64,000 nucleotides of DNA from an uncultured Hymenobacter sp. (GTDB lineage Bacteria; Bacteroidota; Bacteroidia; Cytophagales; Hymenobacteraceae). This document shows positions 1 through 8,299 of the stretch, piece by piece. A program made the translations under genes and the position numbers. The notes beneath the pieces are model-generated. The model made no database searches and was not told the DNA's origin. It saw nothing but the letters and a program-made list of their open reading frames with translations. The stretch covers positions 1-64,000 of the forward strand of contig CAJYPK010000034.1 in assembly GCA_913776615.1 (NCBI GenBank), read 5' to 3'. Numbering within the stretch: position 1 is the stretch's first letter; every line of letters begins with the position of its first letter.

Positions 1-119
<119 letters not shown>

Positions 120-275
120 TGTAAAATTATTCCTACACCACAGCGAACTGTGGCTGATGTCGAGTGCGATACCTTGCTCGTAATTTGACGTTTTTAATTC
201 GAGACGTTTGAATTTGCTATAATTCACAAGCTTTCGCTTACGAAGTATAACTCCTCACGTTTTGTCTATTTCCAA

Positions 276-290
276 CATTCAAAGAACGTT
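276..290 (-). promoter_or_regulatory. boxA-like antitermination motif in the rRNA leader
   Basis: The minus strand reads AACGTTCTTTGAATG. GTTCTTTGA-type motifs are commonly seen in Bacteroidota rRNA leaders and resemble the boxA site used by Nus factors to prevent premature termination. It lies about 155 nt upstream of the 16S start and downstream of all three promoters, as expected for a leader signal. The assignment rests on motif and position only. Confidence 0.45.
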
Positions 291-373
291 TGTTGCTTCC
301 AATTGAGGCAACTTGGCGGGCTACTTGAGTAGTCCTTTTCGCTGTTTACAGCGCCCTGTTTGTGATTGGGAGT

Positions 374-405
374 GCAAAGGTAGCTGCTTTTTTTGACTTT
401 TCAAA
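374..405 (-). promoter_or_regulatory. rRNA promoter P1 (proximal)
   Basis: The minus strand carries TTTG (402-405), a 19-nt spacer and TACCTTTGC (374-382), an exact fit to the Bacteroidota housekeeping sigma consensus TTTG-N19-TAnnTTTG. A T-rich, A-rich tract lies upstream. It is one of three similar modules in tandem, all pointing at the 16S gene. Confidence 0.85.
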
Positions 406-476
406 TTTGAAGCGAAAAATTTTTAAATTTTTCTTTTCTCTTTTTCGGTCTAACCGCCTCCTATTGAAGCGGGAGT

Positions 477-510
477 GCAAAGGTAAGGAGAGTTTTTCTG
501 ACTTTGCAAG
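477..510 (-). promoter_or_regulatory. rRNA promoter P2 (middle)
   Basis: The minus strand has CTTG (507-510), a 21-nt spacer and TACCTTTGC (477-485). The surrounding sequence resembles P1 (a GACTTT-type motif in the spacer and an A/T-rich upstream tract), suggesting P1 and P2 arose by duplication. Confidence 0.75.
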
Positions 511-660
511 AAGTTTGAAAAATTTCTTTTTTCAGGCCTTGCGAAGGGGGCACGGTGCGTAAGACACCAGCGCCAGCCAGGGAGTTCCTTATCCTTTGTT
601 TTTCGTCCGGGTCACTTGCGTTTTTCCAGGTTCCCAGTGAGCCTGTTGCCGTTTGGGACT

Positions 661-692
661 GCAAAGGTAGAACGACTTTTTGGGCAGACAAG
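661..692 (-). promoter_or_regulatory. rRNA promoter P3 (distal)
   Basis: The minus strand has CTTG (689-692), a spacer of 19 nt and TACCTTTGC (661-669). It lies about 180 nt upstream of P2 and about 540 nt from the 16S start. The rest of the 120-809 interval contains no convincing gene; it is leader and promoter DNA shared with the divergent gene at 810. Confidence 0.75.
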
Positions 693-809
693 CGTCGGGT
701 TACGAAATAAGGTATGGGCGGGTTGTAAGTAACTGGGTTTAGGGTAGAAAAATTTAATTAGTTTCCGCTGCCATCTTACTGCCCGGTTTCATCCTATTTG
801 CAGCTCTTT

Positions 810-1532
810 ATGCGCTTCCAACTGCTCTGCTTCAGCTTATTTTTCTCTTTATCAGCATCATATGGACAAACTATGCTTGGTATGGAACCCATGTCAGCGT
901 CCGCTTTCACAAAATGGATTACTGCAACGCCCAAAGACTACGAAGGTGTTTACCATTTTGGAGAGTCAGAAGCAGAGTCTGACTTTGCGCTTGTGGTTAG
1001 CAAGGGTATTGTGACAGCTCAGATTCGCTCTGGCGAATGGGTAGCCAAGCCAGAAAGGTGGCGGAAGGTCTACCGAACGCTTACCAACGTTAGGATCATT
1101 GGCAATAAGTTTTACTCAAAGGAGACTGAGGGGGAGTTCGTACTGTTTACCAGCGACGAGGAGAAGACTTACGGGCTAATAGTTGGTAAACCTTGGAGTG
1201 GCTCCGTAGCGAAGGGGCGGGCTGAAGTCGGCGTACGGATCGGACCACTCAGCGATTACTATGGAGGCACCTTCCCGCAAGCTTCTTATCAGGTATTGAA
1301 ACCAGCGGATCTTGTTAGATACGATAAGGAACAGTTGGCGCTGATGCGTAATGAGATATTTGCCAGGTATGGCTATGCTTTTTCACGGAATGAGAAGATG
1401 CGACGGTATTTCACAAAAAAGGAGTGGTACCAGGTAGAGAAAGTATCTCCAAACTTGGTACTCACTCCTATTGAGAAGAAGAATCTGCTAACGATACAGT
1501 CGGCAGAAGCTCAGGCGGGGTTAGCGAAATAG
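810..1532 (+). CDS. Secreted YARHG-domain protein
   Basis: A 240-residue protein with an N-terminal signal peptide (MRFQLLCFSLFFSLSASYGQ). The middle region is unassigned. The C-terminal third carries the YARHG-type motif RNEIFARYGYAF (about residues 180-191), followed by W-Y and a K-rich tail, which is typical of extracellular YARHG domains of unknown function. I chose the ATG at 810; an in-frame TTG at 798 would add four residues but lies inside a possible promoter element (CCTATTTGC, 793-801). The product is probably exported to the periplasm. It is divergent from the rRNA operon, and its 3' end overlaps the 3' end of purA by 12 bp. Confidence 0.75.
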   Translation: MRFQLLCFSLFFSLSASYGQTMLGMEPMSASAFTKWITATPKDYEGVYHFGESEAESDFALVVSKGIVTAQIRSGEWVAKPERWRKVYRTLTNVRIIGNKFYSKETEGEFVLFTSDEEKTYGLIVGKPWSGSVAKGRAEVGVRIGPLSDYYGGTFPQASYQVLKPADLVRYDKEQLALMRNEIFARYGYAFSRNEKMRRYFTKKEWYQVEKVSPNLVLTPIEKKNLLTIQSAEAQAGLAK

Positions 1533-2789
1533 CGTGCTCACTCTATCCGGGCCAACGCTGACGATGCGCACGGGCACTTGTAGCTCCTTTTCGAGGAACG
1601 CTAAGTAGTCTTGCAGGGGCTGGGGGAACTGGGCCGCGTCGGTGACGTGGGTAAGGTCGGTGTTCCAGCCGGGGATGGTTTGGTACTCGGGAGTGATGGA
1701 ATCGAGTTGACCGGGATCGGGCAGGTTGGGGGTGCTTTCGCCGGTGGCGGTGCGGTAGTGGGTGCAGGCCTGAATTTCGGCGAAGCCGTCGAGCACGTCG
1801 GCTTTCATGAGGTGCAATTCGGTGACGCCGTTGAGCATAATGGCATAGCGCAGAGCGGGCAGGTCAATCCAGCCGGTGCGACGGGGGCGACCGGTGGTGG
1901 AGCCGAACTCGCGGCCCGCCTGCCGGATTTGCTCGCCTACTTCGTCGTTGAGTTCGGTGGGGAACGGACCGCTGCCCACGCGGGTGCAGTAGGCTTTGGT
2001 GATGCCGTATACCTTATCGATGTGCCGGGGCGCAATACCGAGGCCGGTGCAGGCACCAGCGGCGATGGTGCTCGATGAGGTAACGTAGGGATAGGTACCG
2101 AAGTCGATGTCGAGCAGCGAGCCCTGGGCACCTTCGGCGAGCACGCGCTTGCCTTGGTTGAGCAGGTCGTTGAGTAGGTACTCCGTGTCGATGAGTTGGA
2201 GCGTACGGAGGAATTCGATGGCGGAGAAGAAATCGGCTTCGAACTCGGTAATTTCCAACTCCTTGCCGTAGTGACCAGCGATGCTAGCGTGGTGGGCAAC
2301 GGCGTCTTTGTAACGCTCCTGAAAATCGGGCAGCAGGATGTGCCCAACCCGCAGGCCTACGCGACCGATTTTATCGGAATAAGTAGGGCCAATGCCTTTG
2401 AGGGTGCTGCCGATTTTGGTATTGCCGCGAGCCTCTTCGCTGATGCGATCGAGCGCCCGGTGGCTGGGCAGGATGAGCTGGGCTTTTTTAGAGATGTAGA
2501 GATTCTGGCTCCAATCCACTCCCCTATCGGTCAGTTTTTGCAGCTCGCCGCGAAACACTACCGGGTCGAGGACCACGCCGTTGCCGACTACGTTGAGGAT
2601 GTGGGGGTGAAAAATGCCGCTCGGCACTTGGTGCAGCACGTGCTTCTGCCCGTCGAAAGTGAGGGTGTGGCCGGCGTTGGGGCCGCCTTGGAAGCGGGCT
2701 ACGGCATCGTAGGTGGGGGCGAGTACGTCAACAATTTTTCCTTTTCCTTCGTCGCCCCACTGGAGGCCTACTAGAACGTCTACTGGCAT
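1521..2789 (-). CDS. purA: Adenylosuccinate synthetase
   Basis: A 422-residue cytosolic enzyme that condenses IMP and aspartate with GTP to adenylosuccinate, the first committed step of AMP synthesis. The N-terminal GLQWGDEGKGKIVD P-loop, GGPNAGHT, and the later TTGRPRRTGWID segment are diagnostic. Length matches the family. The ATG at 2789 gives MPVDVLVGLQWGDEG; the upstream TTG at 2804 is rejected because a promoter-like TACTTTTA occupies the interval. The convergent neighbour at 810-1532 overlaps its last 12 bp. A terminator at 2875-2900 separates it from the spoT-STAS operon, so it is probably transcribed alone. Confidence 0.97.
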   Translation of the reverse strand: MPVDVLVGLQWGDEGKGKIVDVLAPTYDAVARFQGGPNAGHTLTFDGQKHVLHQVPSGIFHPHILNVVGNGVVLDPVVFRGELQKLTDRGVDWSQNLYISKKAQLILPSHRALDRISEEARGNTKIGSTLKGIGPTYSDKIGRVGLRVGHILLPDFQERYKDAVAHHASIAGHYGKELEITEFEADFFSAIEFLRTLQLIDTEYLLNDLLNQGKRVLAEGAQGSLLDIDFGTYPYVTSSSTIAAGACTGLGIAPRHIDKVYGITKAYCTRVGSGPFPTELNDEVGEQIRQAGREFGSTTGRPRRTGWIDLPALRYAIMLNGVTELHLMKADVLDGFAEIQACTHYRTATGESTPNLPDPGQLDSITPEYQTIPGWNTDLTHVTDAAQFPQPLQDYLAFLEKELQVPVRIVSVGPDRVSTLFR

Positions 2790-2792
2790 TTT

Positions 2793-2800
2793 TAAAAGTA
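2793..2800 (-). promoter_or_regulatory. Possible -7 element for purA, almost at the start codon
   Basis: The minus strand reads TACTTTTA and then AAA before the ATG at 2789. This matches TAnnTTTg with one change. If used, transcription would begin at or next to the ATG, giving a leaderless or nearly leaderless mRNA. No clear TTTG was found 19 nt upstream, so the call is tentative. Confidence 0.35.
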
Positions 2801-2874
2801 ACAATGAGTAATAAGCAATGAGCAGATAAACACTACTGATCGCCTACTACATCGTGAGGTATGCAGAATTTGGC

Positions 2875-2900
2875 AAAAAAATAGCCGCCTAGGAGGCGGC
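2875..2900 (-). terminator. Terminator that contains the STAS stop codon
   Basis: The minus strand has GCCGCCTCCTAGGCGGC, a perfect GC-rich palindrome (2884-2900), followed by TATTTTTTT. The TAG stop of the STAS gene (2889-2891) lies inside the hairpin, so the end of translation and the terminator overlap. It closes the spoT-CHY-fur-STAS operon. Confidence 0.8.
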
Positions 2901-3239
2901 TACGGTAAGTTGCTGGCGAGCGGCAGCCTGGTCGGCGGCTACGGTAAAGATGTTGTTGAGCTTGGTGAGCGCCAGCATTTTCTTGGGATGGTCGGCAGGA
3001 TTGATGAGAACCATCTCGCCGCCGCGGCTGCGGAACTTGGTAAGCAATGAAACCAAGACGCCGATGCCCGTGCTGTTGATGTAGCGAATACCCGAGAGGT
3101 CGACGGCGCAGTTGGTGACGGCCTCACCGAGGTACTCGTTGACCGAGGCCAGCAACTGCTGGGTATCGGGGCTGCCAATGAGGTCGCCGGTGAGGGTGAG
3201 GTAGAGAACGCCGTCGGCGAGGGTGCTGGTGGTGGTCAT
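2889..3239 (-). CDS. STAS-domain anti-sigma-factor antagonist-like protein
   Basis: A 116-residue single STAS domain. The region DLSGIRYINSTGIGVLVSLL (about residues 48-67) is the conserved SpoIIAA/RsbV phosphoacceptor loop, with Ser56 or Thr57 as candidate phosphorylation sites (the family pattern is D-S-[ST]-G; here N-S-T-G). Such proteins switch partners with anti-sigma kinases. No kinase or phosphatase partner lies nearby. The ATG at 3239 directly abuts the stop of the upstream Fur-type gene (0 bp), implying translational coupling in the operon that starts at spoT. Confidence 0.85.
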   Translation of the reverse strand: MTTTSTLADGVLYLTLTGDLIGSPDTQQLLASVNEYLGEAVTNCAVDLSGIRYINSTGIGVLVSLLTKFRSRGGEMVLINPADHPKKMLALTKLNNIFTVAADQAAARQQLTVAAS

Positions 3240-3836
3240 CTACTTCGGGGGCTCAGGAGTGGGGTGGGCGGCAGCTTTGGCGCGGCAGTCGCCGCAAACG
3301 CCGTACAAATTTAGGGAGTGATGGAGAATGTGGAAATTCAACAGGTCGCCGACCATCGTCTGGATGCCGTGGATGCGGGGGTCGCAGAACTCCACTACCT
3401 TGTGACACTCGGTGCAGATGACGTGGTCGTGCTGGCGGTAGCCGTAGCTTTTTTCGTACTGCGCGAGATTGCGGCCAAACTGGTGCTTACTCACAAGCCC
3501 TTGCTCTACAAGCAGATCGAGCGTATTATACACCGTGGCGCGACTCACTTGCAGGTTGCGGGCCTTCATACCGGCGTAAAGCTCCTCCACATCGAAGTGG
3601 CCTGAGCGCACATAAATTTCTTCGAGAATAGCGTAGCGCTCGGCCGTTTTGCGGAGACCTTTATTTTCGAGGTGGGCCGTAAAGATTTTCTTGACTTCTT
3701 CGAGGCGGTCGGTATTCAGGGTGGCTTGGCTGGAGGCGCTGGGCGTGTGCCGGGCCGCGTAGCCGGTTTCGGACGAGCCGCCGGCACCTTGCGTAGCTTC
3801 GGGGGCCGCGGCCGGGGTGGCAGGGAGATTATTCAC
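3240..3836 (-). CDS. Fur-family metal-dependent transcriptional regulator
   Basis: About 198 residues. After a Pro/Ala/Ser-rich N-terminal tail of about 45 residues comes a Fur winged helix (KGLRKTAERYAILEEIY, then QVSRATVYNTLDLLVEQGLV) and a metal-binding dimerisation domain with YRQHDHVICTEC, a His-rich HILHHSLNLYGVCGDC segment and two CxxC pairs for structural zinc. The starting GTG at 3836 (VNNLPAT) was chosen because no ATG precedes the domain and longer readings overlap the upstream gene. The disordered N-terminal tail is longer than in standard Fur. Whether it senses iron, zinc or peroxide cannot be decided from sequence. Confidence 0.85.
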   Translation of the reverse strand: MNNLPATPAAAPEATQGAGGSSETGYAARHTPSASSQATLNTDRLEEVKKIFTAHLENKGLRKTAERYAILEEIYVRSGHFDVEELYAGMKARNLQVSRATVYNTLDLLVEQGLVSKHQFGRNLAQYEKSYGYRQHDHVICTECHKVVEFCDPRIHGIQTMVGDLLNFHILHHSLNLYGVCGDCRAKAAAHPTPEPPK

Positions 3837-3900
3837 AGGATAAAACTGGCTAATTTTCAAGAACGTGCTAGTGCATAAGCCTCTGCGCCAGCATTTGGTT

Positions 3901-4227
3901 TTACTGCTCGAAGTAGAGCGGGTAGTGATTGGCACAGCCGGGATTGAATGCGGCCTGGCAGACCGGGCAAGCATTGGCGCAGCCCAGGTACTGGCTGATG
4001 CTCAGCGTGGAATGGCAATTACCGCAATACACGGCAGGCTCGTCGAACTGCGCGCGGGACCAGACGGTAGCGGCGTGGTCGGCGGCTTCGTCGTGGCACT
4101 TGATGCAGGCGTAGAACGTAGCGCAGCACGGATGCTTAATGGCGATGATATCACGCTCGGAGTGGTAGTGCGCGCACTGCGTTCGCTCGTTGACTTCGGT
4201 GCCGTGAATGCGGGGAAAATTCGCCAT
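3901..4227 (-). CDS. CHY zinc-finger protein
   Basis: A 108-residue protein rich in Cys and His: CAHYHSERDIIAIKH, CCATFYACIKCHDE, CGNCHSTLS and CANACPVCQAAFNPGC. This is the spacing of the CHY-type zinc finger, which binds several Zn ions; the bacterial stand-alone versions have no firmly established function. Two base pairs separate it from the end of spoT and about 64 bp from the Fur-type regulator, so it is co-transcribed with both. Being next to a Fur-type gene fits a role in metal handling, but that is inference. Confidence 0.85.
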   Translation of the reverse strand: MANFPRIHGTEVNERTQCAHYHSERDIIAIKHPCCATFYACIKCHDEAADHAATVWSRAQFDEPAVYCGNCHSTLSISQYLGCANACPVCQAAFNPGCANHYPLYFEQ

Positions 4228-4229
4228 GC

Positions 4230-6434
4230 TTAGGAATCGAAACGCTCAACCTGCAACACACCATTCACTTTGGAGAGGCGCTGAATGAGCTTATTGAGGT
4301 GATCGGTATCGTTGATGAATACCATAATCTTCCCCTCGAAGAACCCGTCGTTCGACTCTACCGAGATAGAACGCATGTTTACCTTGAGGCTGGTGGAGAT
4401 GATGCGCGTTACGTCGTTGACGATACCTACCCGGTCGGAACCCTTGAAGCGGATGCCAGCCAGGAAGGACAGCTCCAGCTGGTCGGTCCACTTAGCCCGC
4501 ACGATGCGGTTGCCGTAGTTCGACATTAAATCGACGGCGCGGGGGCAACTGGTGCGGTGAATGATGAGGCCCGTCTCGGTTTCGAAGCCGAATACGTCGT
4601 CGCCGGGGATGGGATTACAGCAGCGGGCTAGGCTGTGGTTGAGCTTGTCGGTACGCTCGCCCACCACCAGCATATCGGGGCGCACGCCCCGGATTTTCTG
4701 CACCTCGCTGTCGAAGTTCTGGCGCTCCAGCACCGAGCCGCTGCGAGCGGCGGGCACCGTTTTGAATAGCGTGTCGCGGATTTCGCGGCCGTCGAGCTGA
4801 CCGGTGGCCAGCCGGTAGTAAAAATCCTGCGAGTTGGACACGTTGAAGTACGTGAGAACCCGCTGGAAATTTTCGGCCGTGTTTTCTATGCCAATCAGCT
4901 CCAGGCGCTTTTCGTAGATAAACTTACCATCGTCGGCCTTGGCGCGCTTGTCGTCGCGCAGGAATTCCTTGATTTTCGACTTGGCCTTGCTAGTAATCAC
5001 GTAGTTGAGCCACTCCGGCGTGGGGCGCTGCTTATGCGAGGTCAGGATTTCGACCTGGTCGCCGTTGCGCAACTGGTAGCTGAAAGGCTCCAGCTTCTGG
5101 TTGATTTTTGCGCCGAGGCAGCGCAGCCCGATGTGGGTATGGATGTCGAAGGCGAAATCGAGTGCCGTAGCCTTGTCGGGCAAGATGATAAGCTTGCCCT
5201 TGGGCGTGAAGGTATAGACCTCCTTCACGAACAGGTTCTGACGGAACTCGTCCATGAATTCAAGGGCGCTGGAGTTGTTGGTTTCCAGCATTTCGCGCAC
5301 GCGGTTTACCCAGGCTTCGAGGGTCGATTCGGGCTGGAGGCTACCGGTATCCTTGTATTTCCAGTGAGCGGCGTAGCCCTTCTCGGCGATGTCGTCCATG
5401 CGCCGCGAGCGGATTTGCACCTCCACCCACTGGCCGGGGTGCGACATTACGGTGGTGTGCAGGCTCTCGTAGCCGTTGGCCTTGGGCGTACTCACCCAGT
5501 CGCGCAGGCGGTCGGGGTTAGGCTGGTAGAAATCGGTGACGATGGAATACACTTGCCAGCAGGCAGCCTTTTCCTGCTCGGGCGGCACGTCGAGGATGAT
5601 GCGAATGGCAAACAAGTCGTATACCTCCTCAAAGGTGACGTTTTGTTTGCGCATCTTCTTGAGAATGGAGTAGATGCTCTTCGGCCGGCCCTTGATCTCG
5701 TAGCTGAAGCCCTGGGCTTTCAACTCCTCATCAATGGGCTGCACAAACTCTTTGATGAAGCGATTACGGGCGCTCTGGCTCTGCTTTATCTTGCCTTTCA
5801 GCTCGTTGTACACCTCCGTATCGGTGTATTTGAGGTGCAGGTCTTCCAGCTCCGTCTTGATGGCGTAGAGGCCCAGCCGGTGGGCCAGCGGCGCGTAGAG
5901 GTAGATGGTTTCGCTGGCGATTTTGAGCTGCTTGTGGCGCGGCATCGAGTCGAGCGTCCGCATGTTGTGCAGACGGTCGGCGAGCTTGATGAGAATCACG
6001 CGCACGTCTTCGCTCAGCGTGAGCAGCATCTTGCGAAAGTTCTCGGCCTGCTCGCTGGTACCCTGCTCGAAGACGCCCGAAATCTTGGTCAGCCCATCGA
6101 TGATGCGGGCCACTTTGGGGCCAAAATCACGCTCGATGTCGGACAATTCGGTAGGCGTATCCTCGACTACGTCGTGCAGCAAAGCCGCCACGATACTGGT
6201 GGTACCCAGCCCGATTTCCTCCACTGCAATCTGAGCCACGGCCAGCGGGTGCAGGATATACGGCTCGCCCGACTTGCGGCGCATGTCCTTGTGCGCCTCC
6301 AGGCTTTGATTAAAAGCCTTCTTAATCAGCTTAGTATCTCCACCATGAAGGTAGGGCTTGGCCGTGCGCAGCAGGCGGCGGTAGTGGCGCAGTATTTCCT
6401 GGCGTTCGGCTTCGAGGTCAATTACGGGAGGCAT
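4230..6434 (-). CDS. spoT: Bifunctional (p)ppGpp synthetase/hydrolase
   Basis: A 734-residue RelA/SpoT homologue that makes and degrades the alarmone (p)ppGpp. Domains in order: HD hydrolase (HDVVEDT at about residues 87-93, with both catalytic acids intact), synthetase (GRPKSIYSILKKM, EVYDLFAIRIIL, ANGYESLHTTV), TGS (VYTFTPKGKLIILPDKATALDFAF), a helical/zinc-finger-like region with LARCCNPIPGD, and a C-terminal ACT domain. Both activities look intact, as expected where a single Rel handles both. The ATG at 6434 gives MPPVIDLEAERQEI. It is the first gene of the operon with the CHY protein, Fur-type regulator and STAS protein. Confidence 0.96.
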   Translation of the reverse strand: MPPVIDLEAERQEILRHYRRLLRTAKPYLHGGDTKLIKKAFNQSLEAHKDMRRKSGEPYILHPLAVAQIAVEEIGLGTTSIVAALLHDVVEDTPTELSDIERDFGPKVARIIDGLTKISGVFEQGTSEQAENFRKMLLTLSEDVRVILIKLADRLHNMRTLDSMPRHKQLKIASETIYLYAPLAHRLGLYAIKTELEDLHLKYTDTEVYNELKGKIKQSQSARNRFIKEFVQPIDEELKAQGFSYEIKGRPKSIYSILKKMRKQNVTFEEVYDLFAIRIILDVPPEQEKAACWQVYSIVTDFYQPNPDRLRDWVSTPKANGYESLHTTVMSHPGQWVEVQIRSRRMDDIAEKGYAAHWKYKDTGSLQPESTLEAWVNRVREMLETNNSSALEFMDEFRQNLFVKEVYTFTPKGKLIILPDKATALDFAFDIHTHIGLRCLGAKINQKLEPFSYQLRNGDQVEILTSHKQRPTPEWLNYVITSKAKSKIKEFLRDDKRAKADDGKFIYEKRLELIGIENTAENFQRVLTYFNVSNSQDFYYRLATGQLDGREIRDTLFKTVPAARSGSVLERQNFDSEVQKIRGVRPDMLVVGERTDKLNHSLARCCNPIPGDDVFGFETETGLIIHRTSCPRAVDLMSNYGNRIVRAKWTDQLELSFLAGIRFKGSDRVGIVNDVTRIISTSLKVNMRSISVESNDGFFEGKIMVFINDTDHLNKLIQRLSKVNGVLQVERFDS

Positions 6435-6480
6435 GATACTACAAATAACAGGCGCGGGGCTTAAATAGTGGCCGGAATGT

Positions 6481-6544
6481 AGGATAAGCTTTAGCTTGTC
6501 CGGCGTCCGAGCTCGTCAACCAGGGACAAGCTAAAGCTTATCCT
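6481..6544. repeat. 21-bp perfect inverted repeat between spoT and tRNA-Leu
   Basis: The arms 6481-6501 (AGGATAAGCTTTAGCTTGTCC) and 6524-6544 are exact reverse complements around a 22-nt loop. Each arm is itself partly palindromic (AAGCTTTAGCTT). Related small palindromes of the form GGCAAGC-N4-GCTTrCCC occur at 6820-6839 upstream of tig and 8300-8319 upstream of clpP. Confidence 0.8.
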
Positions 6545-6552
6545 GCTCGCCT

Positions 6553-6584
6553 CTTGTACGGCTGATAAAAAGTGAATACCTTTG
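6553..6584 (+). promoter_or_regulatory. Promoter of tRNA-Leu
   Basis: CTTG (6553-6556), a 20-nt spacer and TACCTTTG (6577-6584) match the Bacteroidota consensus. It lies 38 nt upstream of the tRNA 5' end. Confidence 0.8.
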
Positions 6585-6621
6585 CGGCCCCGCAGCGACT
6601 GGCGGCGGGTGGCCTCAACAT

Positions 6622-6703
6622 GCGGATGTGGCGAAATTGGTAGACGCGCCAGATTTAGGCTCTGGTTCCGCAAGGTGTGTGGGTTCGAGTCCCTCCATCC
6701 GCA
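6622..6703 (+). tRNA. tRNA-Leu (anticodon UAG)
   Basis: An 82-nt gene. Acceptor stem GCGGATG pairs with CATCCGC with discriminator A; D arm GCGAAATTGGTAGACGC is the standard Leu form; the anticodon loop TTTAGGC gives UAG; a class II long variable arm is present; T arm GGGTTCGAGTCCC. CCA is not encoded. Confidence 0.96.
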
Positions 6704-6712
6704 CAATTTGGT

Positions 6713-6808
6713 AAATGTGATGAATGTGGAAAATGCGGGAGATGTGAAAATGAACTTGTAACATCTTCACATCTCCCACCTTCTTCACATTCATCACATT
6801 TTTTTTAA
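6713..6808 (+). terminator. Self-complementary low-complexity hairpin ending the tRNA-Leu transcript
   Basis: The left arm (6713-6751) is built from ATGTGA/ATGTGG-type words, and the right arm (6761-6799) is its near-complete reverse complement. It is followed directly by eight T. This gives a long hairpin plus U-tract, so it probably acts as an intrinsic terminator. It belongs to a class of repeat-rich hairpins seen at several other gene ends here. Confidence 0.65.
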
Positions 6809-6819
6809 CCTTACCGACT

Positions 6820-6839
6820 GGCAAGCCTCAGCTTGCTCC
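6820..6839. repeat. Small palindrome just upstream of tig
   Basis: GGCAAGC-CTCA-GCTTGCTCC forms a short hairpin seven bases before the tig start. It resembles the palindrome at 8300-8319 upstream of clpP and the ends of the 6481-6544 repeat. Confidence 0.5.
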
Positions 6840-6846
6840 CACCGTT

Positions 6847-8181
6847 TTGAATATTACGCTTGACCGCAATGAGGAGCAGCTAACCGGGCTGCTGAACGTG
6901 CATCTCGACGAGGCTGATTACAGCGACGCCGTAGAAAAGCAAATCAAGGAAACCACTAAAAAGGCGCAGTTCAAGGGCTTCCGCCCCGGCAAAGTGCCTG
7001 CTGGCCTGGTGCGCAAAATGTACGGCAAAGGCATTCTGGCCGACGAAATCAACCGTCTGCTGGGCCGCTCGGTAGACGAGTACCTACGTACCAACAACGT
7101 AAAAATCCTGGGCGAGCCGATTCCGGTGCCGAGCGACGTGGACTTCGATACCGCCAAGTCGTTTGACTTCCAGTTTGAGCTGGGCCTGCTGCCCGACTTC
7201 GAGCTGCCCGCCGACCAGGCCGTAGAACTGAAGCGCCACGCCGTGACGCTCGACGACGCTACGCTGGCCGAGACCAACGAGCAGATCACCCGTCAGTTTG
7301 GCGAAACCACTAACCCCGAGACTTCAGAGGCTAACGACTACCTGTTTGGCAAGCTGAAGAAGGCCGGTACGGAAGGCGAAGGCCAGACGGTGCTGCTGCC
7401 CATCAACAAGGTGAAGAACGGTCAGGAGCGCTTCGTAGGCGTGAAGGCTGGCGACACCATCACGTTTGACCTGAGCGATGCTTTCGGCGGCGACGTGAGC
7501 GCCATCCGCAACTTCTCGGGCCTGAGCAAGGAAGAAGCCAGCCAGGCTAGCGGCGACTACGAGTTTACGGTAGAGAAAGTAAACCGCACGGCGGCACCCG
7601 AAGAGAATCAGGAGCTGTTCGACAAAGTATTCGGCCCCGAGACGGTTTCTTCGAAAGAGGAATTCGACGCCAAGGTGCGCGAGACCATTCAGAGCAACTA
7701 CGACCGCGAGTCGGACAACCTGCTGAATCGCAGCCTCATTGATGCCATGATTGACAACACCACCATCCAGATTCCGGTGGAGTTCTTCAAGAAGTGGCTG
7801 GTGCGCGCCAACGAAGGCAAGCTCGACGCCGCCACGGTAGAGCAGCACTACTCGGACTACGAGCGCGAGCTGAAGTGGAGCCTCATCCGCAACAAGGTAG
7901 TGGAAGACCTGGGCCTCAAAGTAGAGACCGACGAAATTCGCAACCGCGTGCTGGACAAGATTCTGGGCCAATTTGGCGGCGGTATGCAGCTGACCGACGA
8001 AATGCGCGAGGGCATGGTTGGCTTTGCCGACAACTACCTCAAGCAGGACAACGGCAAAAACTACGTGCAGGAGTACGAGGCCATTCTGGCAGAGAAAGTA
8101 GTAGAAGCCCTGCGTGGCAAAGTTGTTGTTACGGATGAGCCCGTAACGGCCGAAGAATTCCGCAACCAGAACGAAGGCTAA
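6847..8181 (+). CDS. tig: Trigger factor (ribosome-associated chaperone)
   Basis: A 444-residue ribosome-bound peptidyl-prolyl isomerase and chaperone for nascent chains. The N-terminal ribosome-binding domain holds the signature FKGFRPGKVPAGLVRKMYG (about residues 42-60). A divergent FKBP-like domain and a long helical C-terminal chaperone domain follow. The start is a TTG (MNITLDRNEEQL), consistent with the usual MNI-type beginning in Bacteroidota; there is no nearby ATG. The neighbours clpP and clpX follow in the common tig-clpP-clpX order, but with terminators or repeats between them. Confidence 0.95.
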   Translation: MNITLDRNEEQLTGLLNVHLDEADYSDAVEKQIKETTKKAQFKGFRPGKVPAGLVRKMYGKGILADEINRLLGRSVDEYLRTNNVKILGEPIPVPSDVDFDTAKSFDFQFELGLLPDFELPADQAVELKRHAVTLDDATLAETNEQITRQFGETTNPETSEANDYLFGKLKKAGTEGEGQTVLLPINKVKNGQERFVGVKAGDTITFDLSDAFGGDVSAIRNFSGLSKEEASQASGDYEFTVEKVNRTAAPEENQELFDKVFGPETVSSKEEFDAKVRETIQSNYDRESDNLLNRSLIDAMIDNTTIQIPVEFFKKWLVRANEGKLDAATVEQHYSDYERELKWSLIRNKVVEDLGLKVETDEIRNRVLDKILGQFGGGMQLTDEMREGMVGFADNYLKQDNGKNYVQEYEAILAEKVVEALRGKVVVTDEPVTAEEFRNQNEG

Positions 8182-8204
8182 ACCTTCGCGCCGGTTGGCA
8201 AGTT

Positions 8205-8240
8205 AAAAAAGCCTTTACGCCCCGCGTAAGGGCTTTTTTG
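8205..8240 (+). terminator. Intrinsic terminator after tig
   Basis: AAAAAAGCCcTTTACGC-type stem (8205-8221) pairs with GCGTAAGGGCTTTTTT, giving a hairpin followed by a T-run. It lies 24 nt after the tig stop. Confidence 0.85.
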
Positions 8241-8299
8241 TGTTGTAGGGCTACGTTTACAACATTCCTGGCTCTTACCCGTCTTTTGTTTTTAAACAC

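Noticed and set aside
362..691. Short frames in the rRNA leader on both strands
   Set aside because: The interval is filled by tandem promoters and A/T tracts.
2889..3239. Toxin-antitoxin or anti-sigma operon
   Set aside because: Only a STAS protein is present; no anti-sigma kinase, sigma factor or toxin partner is in the operon.
5034..6464. 476-codon open frame opposite spoT
   Set aside because: spoT has all expected motifs on the other strand; the antisense translation shows none.
6491..6824. Two short minus-strand frames over the tRNA-Leu gene
   Set aside because: They overlap a complete tRNA and a repeat hairpin.
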